Assembly: GCA_963989385.1 (NCBI GenBank)
Contig: OZ022498.1
Location: 3,417,501-3,481,500 of the forward strand
Source of the DNA: Ctena decussata
Taxonomy: Eukaryota; Mollusca; Bivalvia; Lucinida; Lucinidae
Length of the DNA stretch: 64,000 nt
Direction of reading: 5' to 3'
Positions 44,393 to 55,028 of this stretch are shown piece after piece. The translations under genes and the position numbers were made by a program. Within the stretch, counting starts at the first letter, position 1, and each line of letters starts with the position of its first letter. The notes beneath the pieces were generated by a model that was not told the DNA's origin, made no database searches, and worked only from the letters and a program-made list of their open reading frames with translations.

Positions 44393-44564
44393 GAAATAGT
44401 TCAGCTCTAGCATTGAATTGTTGAGTAATAATTCACTGTTCGTCGGTCAGTTGTAAGTAGATATATCACTCGCGCTCCGCGCTCGTGATATGATCTACTT
44501 TACAACTGACCTCCAAACAGTGAATTATTACTTAACAATTCACTGCTAGAGCTGATCTATTTCT
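44393..44564. mobile_element. 172-bp near-perfect palindrome
   Basis: GAAATAGTTCAGCTCTAGC ... AATAATTCACTG ... GTCAGTTGTAAGTAGAT, a CTCGCGCTCCGCGCTCG centre, then the inverse of all of it to GCTAGAGCTGATCTATTTC. Arms are about 80 bp with few mismatches. Confidence 0.8.
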
Positions 44565-44577
44565 TAATTGAAACTTG

Positions 44578-44812
44578 AGCCGTGACACGACAAAACCAAC
44601 AAAGTGACATGTGCGCCCAGCGAAGACTCAGGTCAGCCTGGACATCCGCCCTGTCTGATCAGATTTTTACTGCGCGCTTAAATGGTAGTTTATAGTCTAA
44701 GCTATCTCCATGCGCACGGCGAAGACTCTGATCAGAATTGGCGGATGCTCAGGTTGATATGAGTCTTCGCTGGGCGCACATGCCACTTTGTTTGTTTTAT
44801 CATGCCATAGCT
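44578..44812. mobile_element. GAGCCGCGACACG MITE, copy g
   Basis: Left GAGCCGTGACACGACAAAACC; the right end is decayed (TTTTATCATGCCATAGCTT). Interior CAGCCTGGACATCCGCCC. An older copy with no clear duplication. Confidence 0.75.
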
Positions 44813-45117
44813 TATAAAGCACTTGCCAACGCGAACTTACCACAAAAATATTTTGGAATAGGCAAGGTCTACCCTGGTAATGGTGGTACCTACAGTTGAG
44901 ACAGAACATGGTTTGACCAATTGAACAGTCGGTAAATACCTCCCGTACAGGTGGACAAACTCTGCAAATAGTACATAAAGCCAAAAGTACAGGCCTCTAC
45001 ATGACAAACATTGCCTTAATCATTGAATCGCGCAGTGAAGACTCAGATCAAACTGTGATTCAGATAACCGCGTCTCGCAAAAGCTGAATCCTGATGAACT
45101 TGCGTCGTTAGGCTTCG
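44813..45117. other. No gene recognised
   Basis: Short frames only. Part (GAAGACTCAGATCAAACTG near 45,041) resembles the GAGCC MITE interior. Confidence 0.4.
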
Positions 45118-45380
45118 TACACATGAGCAAAGTTTCTTTTCCATAGAAACTTTACCAAAAAAAGTTTGCCAAACATTTTGCTTTCACGCGGAGCAAATTA
45201 TTTGTCACAGAAAAATGTAACAAAGAATCTTTGTCAATGAAATATTTGCTGCAGCGAACAAAATGTTAATTTCATAGTGTAAATAGCAAGTACACGACTG
45301 TGCAGCACGATTTTTTATGATCAGGAAATAGACTACATCGAGTAGTTGATGTTTATTCTCTGCTCACTTATACTCGTGTT

Positions 45381-46721
45381 GTAGGGGAGACCGGGGCTAG
45401 TTGGTCCGCGGGGCAAGTTGGTCCGAGGGCGATTCCTCTAAACTGAGGAAAATTATGACGACAGTATATGACGCAAAGGAATCTTTGACCACGTTACACT
45501 TACTGACAAAAAGAAGATGACGATCGGAGAACGCATATTAAAATTTGAGAAGAAAAACTGATATTGTACCAAACAAGTAACTTTCCTGCACCCTTAATGT
45601 TATGGTTTGTATTTCCTGTGTATCGAACAACACACTAATGTTATACATTTTCTGAAAGCTCATCACCTTTGGTATTCAATCGTGCATATTTTCGGTTTCC
45701 AAATTCAATGGCATTTCGGTCATGAGTGAAGATTTACAGTGCGGTATGGTCGGGGTAAGTTGGTCCATCTGCGACGGGGTAAGTTGGTCCGTCGGAAACC
45801 GGCATTTTCCAGACGAAAAACTATAAAATAAGTTAGAAAAAAATGATTACCGGTAGATATTAGTTATCCAATGCAAAAATAAAACCAGAAATGAATATCA
45901 TTAATCTCCACATTTGAAAAAATGCAAGTTTCGGACCAACTAGCCCCGGTCTCCTCCACATGGCCACCCCTTTAGGGTAAACAGACTTTTCAGACACAAT
46001 TAACATGACATAACAACAAGTGGAACATCAGAGTGAAATTTCGATGTCCAGATGACTATAAAATCGCAAAAGGCGGCATTTTAATAAATGATTAAATGTG
46101 ATCCCATGAAACTCTGAAAATCAGCTGTCAAACATATTCTTGGTTTAACCCTTTGATTGCCAGCGGACCACTTTTGTTCCACTGTATGTTTGCAATAAAA
46201 CATGCGTCTTCGGCAAAAGTATACTCTTATTTAAAATTTATGTAAAATAACACACTTGCGAAGAAAAAAAGAAGACTAACGTTATTAAGATTTTTTTCTT
46301 ATATATCGACCCCACAAAATATCACCGAATCGGCGTCGAAGCCTTTACGTGGCTGATGTATCAGTGAACAACATAGATGCGCACTCTTTTAAAATAGTTT
46401 CATAAGTTATTTATTGTTATGAAAAAAATATTTGTTCTAGGATTATATTTATTTTCGTTCTTACTTACCCCGTCGGTCCAACTTACCCCGCTGTCCGGAC
46501 CAACTTACCCCGCTATCGGGGTAAGTTGGTCCAGTTGACCTCGTCTCGGAAAACGGCTATATTTATCAGAACCTGTCATTTTCCGAATGAAAAGCTATAG
46601 AATAAGTTAGAAAAATGATTATACTAGTTGCACAATGCGAAAATAATACTAGCAAATGAATGTTAACGTCAGCAGTTGAAAAAATGCAATTTTCGGACCA
46701 ACTAGCCCCGGTCTCCCCTAC
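45381..46721. mobile_element. GGGGCTAGTTGGTCC foldback element
   Basis: Left GTAGGGGAGACCGGGGCTAG then TTGGTCCG; right CGGACCAACTAGCCCCGGTC then TCCCCTAC. A second, slightly decayed right end is at 45,931-45,957, and the segments before each right end (45,745-45,957 and 46,495-46,720) are direct duplicates. GGACCAACTTACCCCG-ctat-CGGGGTAAGTTGGTCC at 46,497-46,532 is a perfect hairpin. Non-coding. Confidence 0.75.
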
Positions 46722-46734
46722 ATAGTATGTTTTA

Positions 46735-46862
46735 CCTTTTACCATTTTAAACTAGTCTCTTATAACTCAACGTGAGTGGTTTTGTACATTTTATTCCTAA
46801 AATGTTTATAGTTTGTTGTTTTAAAATGTTTTAAATGCATGAAAATATGACTTTAATAAACC

Positions 46863-46892
<30 letters not shown>
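46735..46892 (+). repeat. Retroelement 3' tail with (GTCT)n
   Basis: ATGACTTTAATAAACCGTCTG followed by eight TCTG-type repeats (46,861-46,892). The AATAAA followed by a tandem tail suggests the 3' end of a non-LTR element. Confidence 0.5.
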
Positions 46893-46893
<1 letters not shown>

Positions 46894-47182
46894 AACAAAG
46901 ATTTCTCGCCAAAGTTACCTGACAGCATTTTCTTTGTTAGATATACTTTGTTCTAAATCAAACTGATTTGATAATGAGCAAAGTTTTCTGTGTTCCGCTC
47001 CATAGCAAGTTTCTTTGTTACATATTCTACGGCAAATCTACTGTTCACACGGAAAAAACTGATTGCAAAATAAATTTACCATATAAATGTGGCAATAAAA
47101 CTGTGGCGTATATTTTCATTCACACGAGCATAATTTTCTATACATGTACCAAACGTACCATGCTCGTGTGAACGAAGCTTTA

Positions 47183-48306
47183 CTGTTTACGCTTCAAACG
47201 GTCGAAGGGAGAGAACTCATGCTCAATGATTCCGTTAGCTTATACCGCAAAGTATTTGGACAGATAGATCTGAGTAAACAGTGCAGACCTAGATCAGACG
47301 GCTCCGAAAAAAGACCAGTCTGACAGGACCTACATTGTTTGCCCTTACAGCTGCATCTTTTTGGCTTATTAGGGTCGAGTCGGGTAACTTCGGACAGCGG
47401 GTAAAATTCGGACATACCATTGCAAAGTAAGTAAGTAACCTTAATACGCACGACGCTGAAGCGTGCAATAAAAAAAGGATAGGTGAGTTTTCCTCCCTAT
47501 CGACAGTATTTCATTCATATTGAGATGACGGCAGGATTACAATTAAAGGCTGCGTGAAATGAAATGGTAGAAGAAAGAAATTTAAACACTGTTTACCTTG
47601 TACGGAATCCCGGTACCGCAGGCGCTGCGCAGTTGGCGCTTCACTAACTGTGCTTATTATTTTGCAAAAAAAGTATCGCATAAGGTCATGACCTTGTCTA
47701 CTAACTTCATTTCTTCGATGTATTGCTTGCGTACAGTGGATCTAACTCAGAATTTATCGTCACTGCAGATGATGTTAGGTACCGTTTGGTGGCCGTACAG
47801 TGTCTCCCCGTACTTGGTTTAAACAATATTTTATTTCTTGTTTCGTACAAATCATTTTCATACATACATACAATCGGTTAGGATCGGAAAACAAGTTCCA
47901 AGAACTAATAGGTATCCTCTCCTAGTAGTGAAAAAAATTACAATTCAAAATATTGTGTATCATGGTTAAATTCAAATACTGTTTCATTAAGGTTTCTAGT
48001 AGTATCTTTGAACATAGTAGATCCTATGCAGATTAACATAATTCATCGATTCATCTATAGCAAATATAGACTTTTGTCAGCCGAAGATGTTAGATATTTT
48101 CTTTTTATTAATTTTTTTCCTTGTCCCTCTCTGATACTTTTGTACCTGACCCAACTTGGAGCCAGGAGTATATTTTAGAGAGAAGTAAAATTTGTAAAAT
48201 ATGAATATAGGGTTAAGAGAATTTTTAACATCTTCGACTGAAATCAGTCTATAGCAAATATAACGGGCTACGAAAAGATTACATGTTCCATGTTCCAGAT
48301 TACATC
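47183..48306. other. Spacer with module and half-element
   Basis: A hairpin module at 47,274-47,342 (AAACAGTGCAGACCTAGATC ... GGACCTACATTGTTTGC) and a solo end of the GGGTCGAGTCGG element at 47,371-47,430. A 74-codon frame (47,598-47,822) overlaps sequence resembling 48,880-48,980 (GTGTCTCCCCGTACTT), so it is repeat-derived. No gene. Confidence 0.55.
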
Positions 48307-48413
48307 CCAGCCGGCACATAGCGCTGTATCAACACTAAATCGACGCTGATTCAACGTCATGGTGTTGAACCAACGCTGATTCAATGCTGCTTCAACGCTG
48401 TGCGCCCAGTGGG
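48307..48413. mobile_element. AACGCTGATTCAAC palindromic MITE
   Basis: CCAGCCGGCACATAGCGCTG at the left, CAACGCTGTGCGCCCAGTGG at the right, with a TGATTCAACG interior. Related in layout to 535-612 and 53,153-53,467. Confidence 0.65.
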
Positions 48414-48538
48414 ATGATCTACCAGTTCAATTAATCCAACTATATACATGCAATACTATTTAGTAAAAAAAAATAAAATAAAAAAAATGGTCAAAACCGT
48501 GTTCCCCGTACTTTATGATAGTACAGATAGTATAATAT

Positions 48539-48774
48539 GAGCCGCGACACGAGAAAACCAACAATGTGGTTGTGCGCCCAGCGCAGACTCAGAACAGCCT
48601 GGGCATCCGCCCAGTCTGATCAGAGTCTTCGCTGTCCGCATGGAGGTAGCTTAGACCCTTAGCTACCCTTTGAGCACTTAACGAAGAGTCTGGTCAAACT
48701 TGGCGGAAGCCCAGGCTGATCTGAGTCTGCGCTGGGCGCACAACCACATTGTTGGTTTTCTCGTGTCGCGGCTC
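48539..48774. mobile_element. GAGCCGCGACACG MITE, copy h
   Basis: GAGCCGCGACACGAGAAAACC and GGTTTTCTCGTGTCGCGGCTC, ATAT on both sides. One of the best preserved copies. Confidence 0.92.
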
Positions 48775-49076
48775 ATATATTTCTGGTCCTTTGGGATCAC
48801 TGATTTCATTTAGACTCATATGAAAATATATTTCTGTTTTTAAAAGCCGGTGCTAGAGGTGGAGTTTCTTTCATGTATTACTTGCTTTCAGAGGATCTAA
48901 CTTTCAGAATTTATTCAATTTCACTGCTGCAGTTGTTTAGTGCCGTGTGGCGGCCGCAGAGTGTCTCCCCGTACTTCATTATTGTGCAGATTTATATTTT
49001 CTGGTCCTTTAAGATCACTTATTTCATTTAGAGTCATTTTGAACATAGAGTTCTACTGAATCCGGCAGTAGTCTTG
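48775..49076. other. Dispersed repeat pieces
   Basis: TTTCTGGTCCTTT...GATCACT occurs twice (48,780 and 48,999), and GTGTCTCCCCGTACTT is shared with 47,800. No gene. Confidence 0.5.
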
Positions 49077-49292
49077 TAGGGTCGACTCTGGTAAATTCGG
49101 ACAGCAGGTAAAATTAGGACGGTGACACTGTTTCCTTTATATGTCAGTTGTTTGAAATTAAAACAAAATCAACCGGGCAAATAGTGAAAATCCTGATGAG
49201 ACGGCTCATAATGAGCCGTCTCGTCTGGATTTGACTGTTTGCAACGGTATGTCCGCATTTACCCGCTGTCCGAAGTTACCCGACTCGACCCT
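49077..49292. mobile_element. GGGTCGAGTCGGGTAA palindromic MITE
   Basis: Left AGGGTCGACTCTGGTAAATT then CGGACAGCAGGTAAAATTAGG. The right end is the inverse (CGCATTTACCCGCTGTCCGA, AGTTACCCGACTCGACCCT). The interior carries the shared hairpin module at 49,172-49,242. A solo end is at 47,371. Confidence 0.75.
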
Positions 49293-49328
49293 ATTATTGT
49301 CATTGCATGTCGACTTTCTGTTAGTCTT

Positions 49329-49432
49329 TGACTTCGGTTTAAACGATATTTTATTAACTATAAATTACATACATATACTACCATACAATTTCAAACGTAA
49401 CAGAATTTGATAGTAAGCAAAATGCTTATATA
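49329..49432 (-). repeat. LINE-like 3' terminus shared with 60.2 kb
   Basis: CGGTTTAAACGATATTTTATTAA ... GTAAGCAAAATGCTTAT, about 85% like 60,192-60,296. On the minus strand it ends AGTTAATAAAATATCG, so it may be the 3' end of a non-LTR element. Confidence 0.5.
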
Positions 49433-50061
49433 TGTTCTGCGCAAAGTAGGAATCGGTACAATTCCGGAATTGTCCTGCGCAAAGTAGGAATTCTCACTTT
49501 GTTGCGCAAAGTGGGAATTCTTACCTTGCGCAAGACAATTCCGGAATTGTCTCTGCGCAAAGTGAGAATCGGGACAAAGTGAGAATAATTAGATGTTAGT
49601 GCGTTTAACAAATATATGTTTGCATTTATTTGTTTCATACGGCTATTTAACCATACCTATAAATTTCTGAGTTTGAAAAAAATCGTAATTTTGACAAAGA
49701 AATATTTTCCTCTTCAAAAGGCACATCTGCAACATATGTACACGTTTCAGATCAACTGCTCAAACACTGGAAAAAGTTATCAGAATTTGAAATCATATAT
49801 CATTCCCGAAAAACTGAGTTTAATTTTAATAAGGCCGTTATTTTGTCAAAATACAGATTCCTCATTTCAAAACCGTTCCCCTGTTACTTCCAGTTTTGCC
49901 CAGAAATATTTACCTGTTCGATATAAACCAGCAAATCCCTTGCGCAATTCTAGAATTGTACCGGTACAATTCCGGAATTGTAACACAAAGTGAGAATTCC
50001 TACTTTGCGCAGGACAATTCCGGAATTGTACCGATTCTTACTTTGCGCAGAACATATATAA
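49427..50061. mobile_element. TIR element with ACAATTCCGGAATTGT palindromes
   Basis: TATATATGTTCTGCGCAAAG ... and its inverse CTTTGCGCAGAACATATATA bound about 635 bp. Inverted repeats are about 75 bp. The 16-bp perfect palindrome ACAATTCCGGAATTGT occurs at 49,458, 49,535, 49,966 and 50,014, two per arm, with GCGCAAAGTRRGAAT repeats between. The interior frame (49,616-49,993) looks like chance. Confidence 0.75.
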
Positions 50062-50684
50062 AGCCATTTTCTGACTTTTTCCTTGACTTTTTGTGCATTA
50101 TTTAGAATAGCCTTGTCGCCATCTGCCGGACAAGAGTCGACCTCTTGGCTTTTCGCTTGTCTTGTTTTGCTTTGTGTGTCGATTTAATTTTTTAGCGTTT
50201 CCTTTACTATTTTGAGGGGTTTTTTTTTCAGACAGGATGTGCCAATATAAACGTATCCATACCAAATTTAGTGTGACAGACGCGCGTTTCTGTATTTAGT
50301 TTCTTCAGTGTCGCTAAACCTCAAAAGTTTGAAAGAAAAATTGATGATGTGCAGGTCTCGGCAGGCAGCTAGCATCCCTCTCCGAGCCACATTTACTGTC
50401 GTATTCCGCGGGACACATTAGCTGCAGACATCAGGTAAAGGACGCCCACGTATTAACTCGCGAGCGCAGGCGTCCATCATCGAGCCACCTCAAACCCTGC
50501 ATCTCGAGAAAAGCGACAGACAAGGACATCAGGAAAGAGATGTCCGCTGCAGCAAGATCCCGCAAAAAGCCAAAACAATTTCTTAATGGCTAAGAGTTAT
50601 TTCTAAGTCATGAAGAGGAGCTTTTCACAGCATAGTCAGCTCTCAAAATTGCTTCTGATTGGGTGAAAGGGTGGACAATTTAAA
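50062..50684. other. No gene recognised
   Basis: The part from 50,355 to 50,560 is less A+T-rich than its surroundings (GCAGGTCTCGGCAGGCAGC ... CGCGAGCGCAGGCGTCC), but I recognise neither a gene nor a repeat in it. Confidence 0.4.
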
Positions 50685-50876
50685 CACAGCCAACTCTCGA
50701 TATCTCGAAGTCGATTACTGATATCTCAAAGTAAATGTTCTGGTACCAGAAAATTTACTTTGAGATATCAGTAGTTTGAGCTAACAGGAGTTGAAATGTA
50801 AATAAAAATAGGAAATTCTTTGATATAAGAAAATGCTTTGAGATATCTGTGTTGGAGATATCGGGAGTTTACTGTA
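50685..50876. mobile_element. pogo/Tigger-like MITE
   Basis: Left CAGCCAACTCTCGATATCTCG, right GAGATATCGGGAGTTTACTG then TA. The interior is full of GATATCTC / GAGATATC. Many pogo-type non-autonomous elements show this CGATATCTC pattern and a TA target; the assignment is by style. Confidence 0.6.
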
Positions 50877-51277
50877 CTACAATCTTAAAGGTAGGTTCCT
50901 GGGCTAGCGATGTCAATTATGTCCACAAAATAAATTTCATCTTTTTTTGAGCAGTATTGAATTCTCTTATTTTTCTGAATTTGTTGCTACTGAGGAACTC
51001 GTCAGATGTTGAAGAAAATAGTCGTTTTTCCCTTTTGGTTTATTTTCTTTCGTTGGAATTCCAGTTCTAAAAATAACTATGTTTATTATGTCTATAAGTG
51101 CGCGATTTCTGATGCCATTCTCCAAAGGTCAATTTTCCCTTGACGTGAGCTCTCCTAGAGGTCCTGGCATGGCGGATGGGTTAAAACTATCCCAAAATGC
51201 AATGCAGCATGACATCAGCTGCGTTATCTATTTTTGGCGCGAACTAAAAATAGCGCTAACTGGTGTGCGAAGCAGAG
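50877..51277. other. No gene recognised
   Basis: A frame opens at 51,079 but runs into the next element's inverted repeat. No domain is seen. Confidence 0.4.
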
Positions 51278-51280
51278 TTA

Positions 51281-51905
51281 AGCCTCGTTTACACAATATG
51301 TTTTTGCACATGTGGCAAAAAGAATATATGGAAAATAGCACATATGGTTTTGTGTTTATACGATATGCAGAAAGCACATATGTTCTCAGGCTTTCCCGCC
51401 ATTTACCTGGAAATGTCTGCATAATTTTGTCATCTTTTATGTGACAAAAAATGTAGACTGAGGACATGCTGATGATTCCAATTTGTGTGTGATTCATTAC
51501 CTATGCTTATGAGCAAAAGCAACATATAAGAGTACAGACCCTAAAATGAAAGGACTTCAACGTTCAGTGAAGCGGACAGGAAGTCATAAAAGTTGTTCCC
51601 CTTTGTAAAATACATGTAATATTCAAGAAATATACATTCTAATACCCCGATATCAATAATTTGGTATTTTAAATACTACTGAGGTTGCAAAAGCAATTAA
51701 CCTCAGTGCAAAAGCAATTTACCTCAGTGAACTCTCTTCTGATTGGTCAAAAGCTTATGGAAAAAAGCATAAGGATAGAACATGCTCTATTCCTTGTGCT
51801 TTCCACATGTGGGAAGAATAAGCAGTGCATAACTCTGTTTAGACGATATGTTTTCCATATGTGCACAGAAAACTTATGTGGAAAACATATCGTGTAAACG
51901 AGGCT
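51281..51905. mobile_element. PIF/Harbinger-like MITE
   Basis: AGCCTCGTTTACACAATATG at the left, CATATCGTGTAAACGAGGCT at the right, TTA on each side (51,278-51,280 and 51,906-51,908). Inner ATATGTTTT...CACATGTGG / CACATATGGAAAA pairs continue. 625 bp, non-coding. Confidence 0.75.
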
Positions 51906-51908
51906 TTA

Positions 51909-52168
51909 GAAAATCCCTTGCAAAACAACTTTTCTAATACTTTTTTGATTTACACTTTTAGTGAAACTTATTAATTCCCTTTTATAAGTTCAACAAAATT
52001 ATGATGCATTCCAATGTACAGGAACCTACCTGTAAGAAATTTAAACGACTGTGTTAGTTCCTGATCACTGCCTATACAGACTAGCCTGCAGCCCCGGTCC
52101 AGAGGGGTGGGCTTTGGGGCTTAAGCCCCACCACCTAGGCCTGTTTAGATCAAAATATATGTTGTGAC
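51909..52168. other. No gene recognised
   Basis: Includes GCCCCGGTCCAGAGGGG near 52,092, possibly paired with TCTGGATCCGGGCCTG near 52,381 as the ends of a decayed element. Not certain. Confidence 0.35.
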
Positions 52169-52209
52169 ATCTCATTAGAATCGCCTCGGCGAGGCGATTC
52201 TAATGAGAT
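52169..52209. repeat. Perfect 41-bp hairpin
   Basis: ATCTCATTAGAATCGCCTCG-g-CGAGGCGATTCTAATGAGAT: twenty perfect pairs around a single base. Probably the centre of a palindromic element. Confidence 0.85.
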
Positions 52210-53152
52210 ATTATATATTTCAAGGCAAAAAAAAATTATTATCAAAAATTCTCTTTAAATTGATCCCTAGTTATGTCATATTTTTTCAAGCACCGCTCCC
52301 CCGCCCCCGCCCCCTTCCCAAATTCATCTCGGTACCCCCCAGCCCCACCAGTTATCCAGAGCCCCACCAGTATATGGTGGTCTGGATCCGGGCCTGCGCC
52401 TGCGCATGCTGGTTTGGACTTTTAGCGCTGTTCTCAAGGGACAGCAATGGCTTCTGGGGAATCGATTTTACTGGTGCCAAGTGACGATTCCGGCTAAAAT
52501 ATATGGCTGTAAAGGCTGTATGGAGTATTGATGTTAAGGAGCCTTTTATGCGCGTCGCGGCACACGCGGACCAACAAGCGTAGAGGCGTAAAATTCCGTG
52601 GCCTTTGGGTGATCAATTCATTAGGCATTTCATAGGTCGTAACGCGAGATTTATTGCGTCTTATAATTCTGTTCAATTAGGCGATACAAGCGAACGAACA
52701 GGAAAAAAATACAGGATTGCTCTATCACGATGTATTGCACTTTAAAGAATTAGTTTCCATTGGGGAATTTATTAATTCAGATAGATCGTTTATCTTGCAG
52801 AGTCGTTTGTTCATCAGAAACAAGCGCAAAGATGAGTTATGAATTTCAATCAAATTCGGAATTGCTTCTTTTGCTTTCGTATAAAATTATACGCGATGCA
52901 TTTAACATGATTTAATAAGCGGGAAAATCACTTTTAGGAAATCTTCGATGCTATATTTGACATATAATAAAAGCAAGACGAAATAAAATAAGTCTGTACA
53001 AGGATTTTAGTGAATTAAGTTAGTTTGCTGTCCATGTTTTCCGTTCCATTACCCCACCCAGAAGCTTAATAACAGGACTGCTTCAAAAAAGAGCGAGAGC
53101 ACCGCTCAACAGTCAGTGTGCAGCCGTCTCGCACACGCAGAGAGGTAGGAAA
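52210..53152. other. No gene recognised
   Basis: C-rich stretch at 52,290-52,375, then A+T-rich sequence. No coding or repeat signal that I can support. Confidence 0.45.
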
Positions 53153-53467
53153 CCAGCAGACACACCACGTTGAATCAACATTGAATTGACGTTACTTCAA
53201 TATGAGCCGCGACACGACAAAACCAACAATGTGGTTGTGCGCCCAGCGCAGACTCAGATCAGCCTGGGCATCCGCCCAGTTTGATCAGAGTCTTCGCTGT
53301 CCACATGGAGGTAGCTTAGACCCTTAGCTACCCTTTGAGCACTTAACGAAGAGTCTGTCAAACTGGGTGGATGCCCAGGCTGATCTGATTCGGCGCTGGG
53401 CGCACAACCACATTGTTGGTTTTGTCGTGTCGCGGCCCATATTGATTCAACGTTGTGTGCCCAGTGG
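53153..53467. mobile_element. AACGTTG-type MITE split by a GAGCC MITE
   Basis: CCAGCAGACACACCACGTTG and TCAACATTGAATTGACG at the left; TTGATTCAACGTTGTGTGCC then CAGTGG at the right. Joined, they make a ~80-bp palindrome of the 535-612 type. The insertion at 53,204-53,438 duplicates ATAT. Confidence 0.75.
53204..53438. mobile_element. GAGCCGCGACACG MITE, copy i
   Basis: GAGCCGCGACACGACAAAACC ... GGTTTTGTCGTGTCGCGGCCC, ATAT on both sides. Inserted inside another MITE, giving a clear relative age. Confidence 0.92.
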
Positions 53468-53943
53468 AAGCTGTTGTGCATTTCACTTATTTATACATAG
53501 TGGAATCTTCTATCTTAACTGATTCGTTCGTAATTTAGGGTGTATGGTTTACTGTTTTTGTTTCTTTTTTTTTTTTTCAGAAGTAAGTGTAACCTTGGGG
53601 AACGTCGTTACGAGAATTGAAACAGAACAGAACAGAATGGAGAGCAAAACGTTTGGCACCAGACCGCTAACGTCGGACAAATATACAACAACAGCGGTGG
53701 TGTCTCGGGTCTGCCAATCAAAGAAGAAGCGTGAATTAAGTGTTCGAATAAAACGTATTTCGTTTCATACCAGCATTGCATCATCGTACTTTGCATATTT
53801 AAACCTCTCGTCTTCAGTTTTGTGTCGCGCATTCGCATATGATTTCAGTATTGTTCCACGTTTCACAAGATTTCATTGGTCAATTAACGCGTATGTCAAC
53901 ATTTAGCCAATAATATCAAAGGTCAAGCAGTGTCACTTCAGTG
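53468..53943. other. Spacer with short repeat
   Basis: 53,593-53,633 is the counterpart of 4434-4474 (GNVVTRIETEQN frame). A T-run followed by CAG (53,567-53,580) could be a splice acceptor, but no downstream exon can be recognised. Confidence 0.4.
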
Positions 53944-54360
53944 TTGCAAGAACTTGGTTGGGGGGACCTTCAATCAAGGCGAGACTAGAGCAATGTCACA
54001 ATGATGTACAGGATCGTCAATAACCTCGTTGAAATCCCTTCAGGCCAGTACCTGACAGCCACAGGAGTAGCAACTAGAGGACACCATCAACGATTCCTGC
54101 CAATATTTTGTTCCATCAATGCCTACAAGGGATCCTTCTTTCCATCAACAGTCCGTCTCTGGAATGGTTTGCCTGCAACTGTCATATCAGCACCGACTCT
54201 GGATGACTTCAAGCTCCTTGTCAGTGCAGGTATCCTAAGACCAAGATTGTGAACAATATGTTTTTATCTGATTTTGACTGTACATAAGAACCTCCCAGCA
54301 CGAATGTTTTAATGTTCACAGGGCAGATGTAGATTGGTAGTTGTCAATAAATAAATCGTA
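53944..54360 (+). pseudogene. CR1/Jockey-like RT C-terminal fragment with 3' end
   Basis: Reads LQELGWGDLQSRRD, a TAG stop, then MMYRIVNNLVEIPSGQYLT, FFPSTVRLWNGLPA and APTLDDFKLLVSAG, ending RPRL and TGA at 54,250. MYKIVNN.V.IP...YL... and SFFPSTIRLWN.LP are the classic last ~90 residues of CR1/Jockey polymerases, after the catalytic domain. The 3' UTR ends GTTGTCAATAAATAAATCG. A 5'-truncated copy with one stop in the recognisable part. Confidence 0.8.
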
Positions 54361-54652
54361 CTGCACTGCGTGAATACTAGCATTAATTCAAAATGTTTCT
54401 CTTGTTTCTAAATTTATAATAGAAATTTTATCGAAAACAAACGCAGATATTCAACAGGTGTAGATCTACTTTCGATTTCTACTTTCGGTTTAAAACACAC
54501 AAACAAACATAGCAACATGTTGGTATACACAGTACCGAGAATAGCTGCTAAGCTCCGCCTGCTTAGTTACTGCTACTACGTCTCACAAGCTTACACAAAG
54601 ATGGCGGAAAAACAAATGACAAATGCAAGTGCCTGCTGAATGTTGGCGATCT
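54361..54652. other. No gene recognised
   Basis: Holds AAAGATGGCGGAAAAACAAATG at 54,597, a good start context but closed after 12 codons. Confidence 0.4.
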
Positions 54653-54738
54653 ATGGCGGAGAATCAGCCTCCTCATGGCCTACACATGGCAGTTGGCGCA
54701 TCATGCATTTCCGATGCGTTCTGTTCTTGCAAAGCAGG
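54653..54738 (+). CDS. Candidate exon with SWIM-like zinc-finger start
   Basis: An 86-base open stretch encodes MAENQPPHGLHMAV and then GASCISDAFCSCKA, and ends in GCAGG followed by GTAAAT, a plausible 5' splice site. The pattern (C)...FC.CKAG followed by an expected C.H pair in the next exon is how SWIM zinc fingers begin (CxCxnCxH). SWIM proteins are common among transposon-derived and host genes in molluscs. I could not find the next exon, and the upstream boundary is uncertain. If real it could be a host exon or a fragment of a domesticated or mobile gene. Low to moderate confidence. Confidence 0.35.
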
Positions 54739-54970
54739 GTAAATTTATTTAAAAGTGGTGTTAGTTAGTTTTCTTTAAACAGGTATACATCCCTTCATTA
54801 ACTGAAAGGTAAAATCACGGACTTATGTTGGTACTGACCACGTGCGATTTGTTTGTGAGACTATGTCACGTGCTAAGTTGTCGTTGCATTGGCCAGGTAT
54901 ACGATATCATGTGATTTTGTGTGACATTCTGGGTGTGGCTCGGAACTGTGTATTGGTGACTGTTTTGAAA
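54739..54970. other. No recognisable feature
   Basis: Would be intron if the preceding exon is real. No exon or repeat is seen. Confidence 0.35.
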
Positions 54971-55028
54971 TCTCAAGATTGACCGAGGTCCATTTTGGAA
55001 TTCCAAATTGGACAGCTCAATCTTGAGA
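54971..55028. repeat. 58-bp hairpin
   Basis: TCTCAAGATTGA ... GTCCATTTTGGAATTCCAAA ... TCAATCTTGAGA. Symmetric around GGAATTCC, with one offset in each arm. Confidence 0.7.

Larger units (their letters stand above)
45121..47179. mobile_element. PIF/Harbinger-like 2.06-kb element, hosting a foldback
   Basis: Left end GGCTTCGTACACATGAGCAA, right end CATGCTCGTGTGAACGAAGCT, with TTA on each side (45,118-45,120 and 47,180-47,182). The 3-bp TTA duplication is the usual PIF/Harbinger target. The ends resemble those of 51,281-51,905 (AGCCTCGTTTACAC). Subterminal AACAAAG/CTTTGTT motifs occur in both arms. Most of the interior is a separate foldback element; no transposase frame is seen. Confidence 0.65.

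Noticed and set aside
54597..54640. AAAGATGGCGGAAAAACAAATG as a translation start
   Set aside because: Good context, but the frame closes after 12 codons and no splice donor is convincing.
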